From CAZEAC01 sp964510065 (GTDB taxonomy: Bacteria; Bdellovibrionota_C; UBA2361; CAIXSY01), in contig CAZEAC010000093.1 in NCBI GenBank assembly GCA_964510065.1, forward strand, positions 1 through 18,667: a stretch of 18,667 nt of DNA, in the 5' to 3' direction. A program made the translations under genes and the position numbers. Shown here piece by piece: positions 1-6,148 of the stretch (the first letter of the stretch is position 1; every line of letters begins with the position of its first letter). The notes beneath the pieces are model-generated. The model was given only the letters and a program-made list of their open reading frames with translations, did not search any database and was not told the origin of the DNA.

Positions 1-80
1 GAAGAGAGAGAGAGCATAAGACCCCCGTAAAGCAGCTAAGCACATCCGCTGATACTAATCGACGCTCAAGGCTGCATCCT
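1..80 (+). rRNA. 3' end of 23S rRNA gene (partial, divergent)
   Basis: The first 80 bases align by eye, along their whole length, with the conserved 3' end of bacterial 23S rRNA: GAAGA-rich start, ATAAG, GTAAAGCAGCTAAGC, then TGATACTAATCGA and AAGGCTGCATCC, where typical genes have GATAGG, GTAAGCGCAGC, GATACTAATCG and GGCTTGACC. Spacing between the blocks is also right. The gene is cut by the window edge. It is more diverged than expected for this part of 23S, so a degenerate fragment is possible. No 5S gene follows; the next gene converges on it within 60 bases. Confidence 0.55.
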
Positions 81-124
81 TAATAAAACAGCGCTAAAAA
101 ATAAACGAATAAGATTAATAAGTT

Positions 125-139
125 ATGCTATTTTAGCAT
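125..139. terminator. Hairpin between converging 23S end and the leftward gene
   Basis: ATGCTA at 125-130 and TAGCAT at 134-139 form a perfect 6-bp stem around a TTT loop. It lies directly after the stop codon of the leftward gene (140-142). On the minus strand it is followed by an A/T-rich stretch with a T-run only about 30 bases on, so it is a plausible but weak intrinsic terminator, possibly bidirectional. Confidence 0.4.
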
Positions 140-931
140 CTATTTTGCTGACTTTTCGGCGCTTGGAAAACGTCCCTGTACGATCACAAACTCACCAGCC
201 CTCAGCGCGCGGTTTGTCCGAAAATTATAGGTGACCTCTTCAGTGGTGGCCTCCGCAAGCGAAAACGCGAGAAGATTATTCTCGGATCGCTTAGGAGGAT
301 CCTCCTTGCGCACCTTGAGTGAACGAATACTTCCCTTCACCACCGCTTTCGAAGCATTCGCAACCGGCAGCGTAAGCTGACCGGAATATCCTACAATCGG
401 AAGTGCATCAAACGGCCCCGCAGCAACAAGAAGAAACTTCGACTCGCCACTCTCGGTCACCGTGAGAAGATCACTTACCGTGTACTGAAACGATACCTCG
501 TAGTGTCCGCGCGGCAGCGATTCCGCGCCATGTTGCGGAAGTCCGAAACAAACCTGCGACACGTTGCGCGCCGACTCCTCCGGATAGCTGACCTGACCAT
601 TTTCCTCTTTCCACAAAAGAGTATGCACGACGGGATGCGGATTCTTGTTTGCATCAAGATAGCTTGACTTTAATTTTCGACAGAAACCCTTTGAAATGAG
701 CGTTCCCTCAACTTTGGCCCTAATCTTCTCAATTATTGAAACGGTGCCGTCACGCTCGATTCGAATATCAGAGACAATCTCCATGTTTTCCGATGGAGCT
801 TTCGGTTTCTCGGCGGGGCGCAGCACCCAAAGGGCGGTAAATCCCAACGCCATGATCAGCGAAGACACAAGCAGCGTTGCCGCAAGCTGCGTTAGCAATC
901 GCGCCTTCTGATTAGGCCCAAGCTCTATCAC
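140..931 (-). CDS. DUF2207-like membrane-anchored hypothetical protein
   Basis: The protein is 263 residues from the chosen GTG start. That GTG at 931 follows GAAGGGGG at a good distance; the longer frame from GTG 991 would overlap the upstream gene and lacks such a site. A hydrophobic segment (about residues 15-36) near the N-terminus predicts one membrane anchor, with the rest outside the cytoplasm. The region after it (DIRIERDGTVSIIEKI, then a FCRKL segment) resembles the start of the DUF2207 domain, where a beta-rich extracytoplasmic domain is typical. The usual second membrane region and C-terminal tail of full DUF2207 proteins are absent. It follows the small membrane protein gene by a 20-base gap in the same direction, so the two are probably co-transcribed. 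The function is unknown. Confidence 0.6.
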   Translation of the reverse strand: MIELGPNQKARLLTQLAATLLVSSLIMALGFTALWVLRPAEKPKAPSENMEIVSDIRIERDGTVSIIEKIRAKVEGTLISKGFCRKLKSSYLDANKNPHPVVHTLLWKEENGQVSYPEESARNVSQVCFGLPQHGAESLPRGHYEVSFQYTVSDLLTVTESGESKFLLVAAGPFDALPIVGYSGQLTLPVANASKAVVKGSIRSLKVRKEDPPKRSENNLLAFSLAEATTEEVTYNFRTNRALRAGEFVIVQGRFPSAEKSAK

Positions 932-951
932 TCGCCCCCTTCGTGTGTAGT

Positions 952-1257
952 TTAATACACAGGATTGGTTATCTCTTCGGCAGTTCCCCACGCCGGATGG
1001 AAATAGGTGCAGCCCTGCTCGGTTACCTGAAAACGCACCCGCACATCGGGAAAGGTAACCGCAGACTCCCTACAGAAACTATTCGGATCATCGCCCATAA
1101 AGGCTTTGACCCCGGCTAAACAGAGAAGCAGCACTATAAGGACCGCAACCATGGTGTCCTGCGCGCTTAGCCCAGCCTCATTCGGTGTAATCTTCATTAC
1201 AGCTGGTTTATCGACTAAGTCATTGGGCGGCTTAAGGATATTGTTGAGCCACCCCAA
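952..1257 (-). CDS. Small single-pass membrane protein, hypothetical
   Basis: The frame encodes 101 residues from a TTG start; an ATG at 1197 would give 81 residues and neither start has a strong ribosome binding site, although GGGGTG lies just before the TTG. A hydrophobic stretch (about residues 36-53, MVAVLIVLLLCLAGVKAF) predicts one membrane helix. The C-terminal part holds two cysteines (in NSFCRES and EQGCTYF) that could form a disulfide if it faces the periplasm. I do not recognise a family. It sits between the 196-residue gene upstream and the DUF2207-like gene downstream, in the same direction, which is the main argument that it is real. Confidence 0.5.
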   Translation of the reverse strand: MGWLNNILKPPNDLVDKPAVMKITPNEAGLSAQDTMVAVLIVLLLCLAGVKAFMGDDPNSFCRESAVTFPDVRVRFQVTEQGCTYFHPAWGTAEEITNPVY

Positions 1258-1322
1258 AGCACCCCGATTTCTGAAATAAATCCAGGGTGCTCGGGGCCCT
1301 TGGGGCTATCACTCACCATCTC

Positions 1323-1913
1323 TTATGCCACTAAGCGAAGCAGCTCCGGCGGAGAGCTTTCTCGGGTGGCTATCTGCTTAATCATCGTATCGGAAGAGCT
1401 GGACTTCCCAGCCACCTTTAGCTGCAATTCAAGACGATCCCTTAACGCTGCAAGTTCATGCGGCAACGAAATCTCCGTGCCGTTAAGTGTCACTAATATT
1501 TGCGTGCTATCAAGTGCTCTCTCGTTAAAGGCCAATACTACAGGTCCCGGATTTTTGAGCTGAGTATTCGTCTTCTTAAAGAGACGACTCGCGAATGGCC
1601 GCCCCGCAACGTCGCTTCCGAATATGTCTATGAGCCACGCCGGGCCTTTCGCAATGGCGTAGTCTAATGAAAGCGCAAGACTTCCAGGTCCACCCTGAAT
1701 CGTCGCCACTCCGCACTTTGTTCTCATACAGAGAAGCGTAAGTGCTTGCACCGCCGCCGACCACGGATACGATCCAAATGATTGAAACGGGCCCGAGGTT
1801 CTGCCTCGAATAGCACGACGACTTTCTCCTATGGCCGGGTGAAAAAACTCTGTCGAAAAGAGCGACAGCTCTGATTCGGACGAAACAAAATTTAATATAA
1901 GTTTTGGTAACAT
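1323..1913 (-). CDS. Standalone paralog of the N-domain of the 677-residue fusion
   Basis: The product is 196 residues from ATG 1913, preceded by AGAGGAG 8 bases upstream; this beats the longer frame starting at 2012. It is colinear with residues 1-185 of the fusion protein encoded at 2362-4395. Shared blocks include SLF..xF.HP, RG[KR]TSG.F..F, W[TS]AVQAL, GG.GSLA.SL.YA, WL.D.FG, G.P...RL and a final LEL.L. Both copies end in a serine-rich stretch, which in the fusion is the linker to the next domain. No known family or catalytic motif is evident to me. It contains no signal peptide or membrane helix, so it is probably cytosolic. It heads a leftward group and is divergent from the fusion gene across 448 bases. 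A role as partner, decoy or regulator of the fusion is inference. Confidence 0.75.
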   Translation of the reverse strand: MLPKLILNFVSSESELSLFSTEFFHPAIGESRRAIRGRTSGPFQSFGSYPWSAAVQALTLLCMRTKCGVATIQGGPGSLALSLDYAIAKGPAWLIDIFGSDVAGRPFASRLFKKTNTQLKNPGPVVLAFNERALDSTQILVTLNGTEISLPHELAALRDRLELQLKVAGKSSSSDTMIKQIATRESSPPELLRLVA

Positions 1914-1965
1914 TATTGGTTCTCCTCTGTTGTTCGGACGCTCGAAGATTCTCATAGTTTTTGTA

Positions 1966-1982
1966 AGGTACATTCTGTACCT
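1966..1982. promoter_or_regulatory. Perfect 7-3-7 palindrome, candidate operator
   Basis: AGGTACA (1966-1972) and TGTACCT (1976-1982) are exact inverted repeats separated by TTC. The site lies 53-69 bases upstream of the ATG at 1913, where a repressor or activator of the leftward gene would bind. A poor -10-like TATGAG lies just downstream on the minus strand. I cannot name the regulator. Confidence 0.45.
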
Positions 1983-2345
1983 GTTTTCAGTGCGAGTGCT
2001 GGAATTCTCCATGGACGATGTGCGCGGACTTGCCCGACTCCTGCGCGTTCTTTGGCGGCGTAGTCAAGGCGCTGATAGGGAGGATTCAAGAATTCAACGT
2101 AGAAGTCAGCTTCGCAGCGCCGTCGCGAGGAGCCAGGCCTCATAAAGTAGTGTCAGGCGCCTATTATTCAGGGTTTCAGGGGTGGCAATTAGAATCCACC
2201 GAAAATTATGGGTCTCTTGTGGCTCACAGCAGTGATTTTAATTGAAGGCTCCGACTAAGAAATCAGTCAGGCGCGGCGTCTCATTTGGACTCTCTGCAAG
2301 GCATAAAAAGGTGGGCAAAGAAGTCGCTTAAATTCTGAATCGTGG

Positions 2346-2351
2346 TATAAT
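2346..2351 (+). promoter_or_regulatory. -10 box for a near-leaderless transcript of the fusion gene
   Basis: TATAAT at 2346-2351 is a perfect -10 hexamer. The predicted transcription start falls only about four bases before the ATG at 2362. No Shine-Dalgarno sequence precedes that ATG, and an in-frame stop at 2329-2331 rules out a longer start by ATG, GTG or TTG. The -35 region is poor, so an activator may be needed. Confidence 0.5.
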
Positions 2352-2361
2352 TCTGCCCCAA

Positions 2362-4395
2362 ATGAAGAACTCAGCTCGGCTAGAGCTCTCTTTTGTCTCG
2401 TGGCAAGATCCCTCACTTTTTAAAGTGTCGTTCACCCATCCCCTGGTGCGTGAAACGATTCTCTCGGTTCGAGGAAAGACAAGTGGTGTGTTTGATACCT
2501 TTAGAACCTTTCAGTGGACATCGGCGGTGCAAGCCCTCGTGGTGGTGCTGTTGCGTGCAGTCACTTCGCATCGTGCCTCAACGATATCTACGACATCAAA
2601 ATTGCTCGAAGGTGGAATCGGATCGTTGGCCGCGTCGTTAAGTTATGCTTTGGATAAGCAGCCTGTGTGGCTCTTGGACATGTTTGGAACTAATTCAGAT
2701 GGTTCGCCGTTGATCAAGAGACTTCTTCATCGAAGTAATCTCGGCTCATCGCGCAAAGGACCAGTCGCATTTGATATTAACCGAGCATTGCTTCGCGCCG
2801 AAGATATTCATCTTTACGTTGAAGACTGTCGCATCACCGATTCTGCAAAGCTAAACGAGTTTCGACACATTCTTGAATTAAAGCTCGGAATTCGATCGAA
2901 CAGTGATGCAGAGGGATCGGATAGCTCGGCCTCAGCACTGTCTACCGACAATCGACCGGAGACTCACCGCGAGCCGCACACCGCGTTTAAGACGCCCTTT
3001 CTTTCGTTAAGCAGGTCGGGCGGGCAGCCCACGTTCACCAGAGTCTATGAAGATGGAAGTGCCACGGCACTGGTTGCTGTCTTCGGTGACTTAGTGCAGT
3101 TGCATCGTGAAAAGCCGACATTAGTGCGTGCGCAATTTGATTGTGTTTTCGGAGGCGTCTTGCAAAGCACAAGCTGCGATTGTGATTACCAGCTTCGCAA
3201 AGCAATTCAAACGCTCGAAAAAGAAGGTGGTATACTGATCTATCTCTACAATCATTCCGCCGGTAAGCGCCTGTTCTCAACCCATTTTGATGCGTCGAAA
3301 CGGCTTCCCGCATTGACCGGCGGGACTTCGAGCTATTTGCCGGATGCCGAAGTCCGTAGCGATGAAATGAAGCTTTTAGAGCTTGTCCCGACGATATTAA
3401 AAGACTTAGGCGCAAGAAATGTCACGCTGTTGACCAATAGTAGCGAGAAGTTGGAGGTGTTAAGAAATGCAGGCATTCACGCCAGTGAAAGCCGCTTGAT
3501 TGCGCCTCTATCGCCTCAAAATATCAGCCATCTTTACGGCAAAATTCGAAGCGGTCGGCACGCGCTCGATGAGTTACTACCAGAGCAAGGTGATCTGTTT
3601 ATTGCGAGGTCGCCGGATGTGTGCCGAAACTTTGAAAAGGTATGGATATTCGCCGGTGAGGATCTGCTTTGGGAAGATAATATCTATTATCAAGATCTGA
3701 TTCGGCAATTTATCGATCAGGTTGCTGCGCGAGCGCACGCGATGACGCGCGCCGACATTCGCGGGCTTGTCGATTCGATCTCCGCTTCGAATGCAAAATC
3801 AATTGGCTTTGGCCCGCGTGTTTTTGAAAAGTCGTTGCGTCAGGTGTTCGAGTTAATTCAGACCAAGCACCACGGGAAGATTGCGTACCCGGAAGTGCTG
3901 TTAAGTGATGTCGCCGCGAGAATAATTGAGTCGCCCGTGCGTGCCTCCGGCGAGGGCGAATGGCTTGTTCATCACCTGAAAAGAGCGGGGCACGGACTTG
4001 TGCTGCTTACGCAGGGACCGATTGATGTTGAAGTTGATAAGTTTGCGCGCCTCAGTATTGCCGCACAATTCGATTCATTTGCGGTTGTTGAACGAAAATC
4101 AAAAGATTCGTTCCGGAGACTCATCGATACACTTGCAGTTCCCGCTGATAAAGTTGTGGTAATCGGAAATAGTATCGGCTTCGAAATCGCGCCGGCTGTC
4201 GAGCTAGGCCTCGAGGCGGTCTATTATAATAATCCTAACAGCTGGGCATTCACCAATCACGAAAATGAAGTTGCTGGGCGGTATCACGAGATTACCGATC
4301 TGCGCCATGCGGCGAACCTTGTTTTCCATAAGTTTTCAGATACTGAGAAGAGAATCCATCAACACAACGGTTCGCCTACTGACTTTGCCGCGTAA
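2362..4395 (+). CDS. Fusion: unknown N-domain + GTP-cyclohydrolase-II-like + nucleophile-less HAD domain
   Basis: The protein is 677 residues with three parts. Residues 1-180 match the divergently encoded 196-residue protein and have no family I recognise. Residues 181-215 are a serine-rich, low-complexity linker. Residues about 225-385 resemble GTP cyclohydrolase II (RibA): the Zn triad is kept (C261, C272, C274 in C-x10-C-x-C spacing), and LLTNSSEKL (356-364) matches LLTNNPxKV. The catalytic QEGRGIGL loop is replaced by NHSAGKRLF (297-305), the AYALQDQG segment is lost, and the nucleophilic Arg position falls near K337. Residues about 425-655 look like a HAD hydrolase: motif II T550, motif III K579, motif IV IGNSIGFEI (601-609). 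Motif I, normally DxDxT, reads AGEDL (431-435), so the nucleophile Asp is Ala. It heads an operon with the genes at 4413 and 5396. Substrate and activity are unknown. Confidence 0.75.
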   Translation: MKNSARLELSFVSWQDPSLFKVSFTHPLVRETILSVRGKTSGVFDTFRTFQWTSAVQALVVVLLRAVTSHRASTISTTSKLLEGGIGSLAASLSYALDKQPVWLLDMFGTNSDGSPLIKRLLHRSNLGSSRKGPVAFDINRALLRAEDIHLYVEDCRITDSAKLNEFRHILELKLGIRSNSDAEGSDSSASALSTDNRPETHREPHTAFKTPFLSLSRSGGQPTFTRVYEDGSATALVAVFGDLVQLHREKPTLVRAQFDCVFGGVLQSTSCDCDYQLRKAIQTLEKEGGILIYLYNHSAGKRLFSTHFDASKRLPALTGGTSSYLPDAEVRSDEMKLLELVPTILKDLGARNVTLLTNSSEKLEVLRNAGIHASESRLIAPLSPQNISHLYGKIRSGRHALDELLPEQGDLFIARSPDVCRNFEKVWIFAGEDLLWEDNIYYQDLIRQFIDQVAARAHAMTRADIRGLVDSISASNAKSIGFGPRVFEKSLRQVFELIQTKHHGKIAYPEVLLSDVAARIIESPVRASGEGEWLVHHLKRAGHGLVLLTQGPIDVEVDKFARLSIAAQFDSFAVVERKSKDSFRRLIDTLAVPADKVVVIGNSIGFEIAPAVELGLEAVYYNNPNSWAFTNHENEVAGRYHEITDLRHAANLVFHKFSDTEKRIHQHNGSPTDFAA

Positions 4396-4412
4396 GTAAT
4401 TATGGATGTCGT

Positions 4413-5396
4413 ATGGGATTACAAATGAACGAGATATATAAGCGCGACTTGGTGCTTCCTCGAGAGAAGTTGCGCAACGTGCAACACGGCAAGGCCGAGA
4501 TTAGGCAGCTTGCGCAAAGTTTGAGTGCTATGAAGCTGACCTACACAACTTTTGATGGTGATCACCAGCAGCTTGCAAGCCTCATGCGACAATCTATTTT
4601 GGCTGAGGGAAATGTCCCGGTAAATCCGCCAAGCATTCTTGGCTATCGAGATCTTGTTGATACGCGCCAGATCAAAAAAGGCGTCATGTTGGACGATCTC
4701 GCGTTGCTGCGCCGCTGTGATGAGCTTTGGTGTTTTACCAATACCCGTACCGCGAGTAAGGGATTAGACCGAGTCCCGGAAGGCGCGCTCATAGAGCTGA
4801 TTTATTTTCGAAGACACCACGCGCACGCGCCGATCTATTTTGTTGATGTCGAGGATCTCTTAGAAGGGAAAATTGTCAAAAAGAAAGCCAACGACTTTAT
4901 TGATCGACAGCTCGGGCGAAAACTAGCCTATTTTGCTGAGCTCAAGAGTTTTGTCGTTGAGCACGAAAATGACGTACCAAATACACGCTATGTGAATTTA
5001 GATCCTCTCGATTTTAAATATGCCGAGTGGCTAAGGAGAATACCGACACGCGAATCGTGTGTTCCGCTTGTGCCTTTTCTCACGGTCGACATGGCGGACA
5101 TGCCAAACCGCCTCACTCATTCTGATAGAATACCGCGTGCATGGCTTGCGCTTTTACGTCTGTGTGATTCGTATGTATCAATGGCCCCGCTGCACGAACA
5201 GCCGCACCTTTCGGCCTGGCAGAACCTTGTACGGCGAGTCGCTTCGGAGATGAATATACCGAGCGCCGCGGAGATCACCTGGAAGCAGCTGAGCGTGCCT
5301 AAGGCGATACTTGGTGAGCGCTGGCCGATTACGTCGAAAGAGGCTGCAGATATTCAGCGGATTCTAGGAAGATCGCGAGGAAAAGAGGCTGCCTAA
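4413..5396 (+). CDS. Nucleoside 2-deoxyribosyltransferase-like protein
   Basis: The product is up to 327 residues; ATG 4425 (four codons later) is an equally possible start and neither has a strong binding site. Residues about 40-150 follow the pattern of the nucleoside 2-deoxyribosyltransferase/DUF4406-like Rossmann fold: a first strand and helix, a proline-rich step (NPPSILGYRD, 71-80), then DD..LLRRCDELWCF (94-108), a G/S turn (SKG), an acidic helix start with E123 and E128, and IYFVDVEDL (141-149). In that superfamily the acid after the turn attacks the sugar C1' of nucleosides. The C-terminal half (150-327) is not recognised. It starts 18 bases after the fusion gene and its stop overlaps the next start (TAATG), so the three genes should be one transcript. 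Cleavage or transfer of an N-glycosidic bond is inference. Confidence 0.65.
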   Translation: MGLQMNEIYKRDLVLPREKLRNVQHGKAEIRQLAQSLSAMKLTYTTFDGDHQQLASLMRQSILAEGNVPVNPPSILGYRDLVDTRQIKKGVMLDDLALLRRCDELWCFTNTRTASKGLDRVPEGALIELIYFRRHHAHAPIYFVDVEDLLEGKIVKKKANDFIDRQLGRKLAYFAELKSFVVEHENDVPNTRYVNLDPLDFKYAEWLRRIPTRESCVPLVPFLTVDMADMPNRLTHSDRIPRAWLALLRLCDSYVSMAPLHEQPHLSAWQNLVRRVASEMNIPSAAEITWKQLSVPKAILGERWPITSKEAADIQRILGRSRGKEAA

Positions 5397-6046
5397 TGAA
5401 GAAGGTCATTCTTTTCGATTACGACGATACTCTGGTTGATACAGTCGGTTCGAGAGTGCCGGCAATAATCGAGTACTGCAAAGTGGCTCATGGGCTCGTT
5501 ATTGACGAGAACATGATTAAGGCGGTCTGGGGCCTGCCATTTACGAAAAAGTTTGCGGCGCTTGGTTGTCCGGAGCCGGTTGATATCGAAAGGTATAAGG
5601 CTTTGAGCGCCCGATTCCCGATGCGTCCTTTTGATGAAGTAGGGGAGATTACCCTGAAGCTTTCGCGCAGTCACACCTTGGCAATTCTCTCATCGGCATC
5701 GCGCGAGGTCATTGTTAACGATCTTAAGGCTTTGGGATGGAATGATAATCGCTTCGTCCGTGTATTCGGTCAGGAAGATTGTTCGTTTCATAAACCCGAT
5801 CCTCGCGTTTTTGATTCGGTCTTAAACTTCTTGGGATCTTCCGGTTTTCAGCGGTCGCAGGTCATGTATGTCGGAGATAGCGACTCCGATGCGAAAGCAG
5901 CGACCCTCGCCAATATTGACTTTGTCGGTATCGCGAGAGACCCGGGGCGAGCCGCTCTGTTTAGAGAGAATAGTGTACGCTTCAAACCGTCTCTCAGAGA
6001 ATTAGCACAAGAGGTTTTGCATTCGATATCTCTGTCTCCTGGATAA
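5396..6046 (+). CDS. HAD-superfamily phosphatase, intact motifs
   Basis: This 216-residue protein has a complete HAD hydrolase set: motif I FDYDDT with D8 and D10, motif II around S99-S100 (ILSSAS), motif III K133 (HKPDPRVF) and motif IV GDSDSD with D161 and D165. A helical cap lies between motif I and motif II, as in phosphoglycolate-phosphatase-like HADs that act on small phosphorylated metabolites. The substrate cannot be told from sequence. Its ATG overlaps the stop of the preceding gene by one base, indicating translational coupling. Because the fusion protein upstream has a HAD domain without a nucleophile, this is the one active HAD enzyme expected in the operon. Confidence 0.85.
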   Translation: MKKVILFDYDDTLVDTVGSRVPAIIEYCKVAHGLVIDENMIKAVWGLPFTKKFAALGCPEPVDIERYKALSARFPMRPFDEVGEITLKLSRSHTLAILSSASREVIVNDLKALGWNDNRFVRVFGQEDCSFHKPDPRVFDSVLNFLGSSGFQRSQVMYVGDSDSDAKAATLANIDFVGIARDPGRAALFRENSVRFKPSLRELAQEVLHSISLSPG

Positions 6047-6090
6047 GTCCCATGGGCGGCAACAGAAGATGTTTGCGTCCATACGTCTTT

Positions 6091-6096
6091 TACAAT
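6091..6096 (+). promoter_or_regulatory. Possible -10 box for the transporter gene
   Basis: TACAAT at 6091-6096 matches TATAAT at five of six positions and lies 53 bases before the ATG at 6149. No good -35 hexamer is present at the right distance, so the transporter may be read mainly from the operon upstream or need an activator. Confidence 0.25.
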
Positions 6097-6148
6097 TTGT
6101 TATCGGGTAGGACTTTCTTCAAAACAAATCAAAACGAAAGGTTAATAT

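Larger units (their letters stand above)
1914..2361. other. 448-base divergent intergenic region
   Basis: This region separates the two paralogous genes. It holds a perfect 7-3-7 palindrome near the leftward gene and a TATAAT box right before the rightward gene. GTCAGGCGC occurs twice (about 2152 and 2265). Short open frames on both strands (2018-2245 plus, 1952-2143 minus) have no convincing ribosome binding site or recognisable product and I do not call them. Confidence 0.5.

Noticed and set aside
2018..2245. 75-codon frame in the divergent intergenic region
   Set aside because: No ribosome binding site, no recognisable family, and an overlapping open frame on the other strand; looks like chance.
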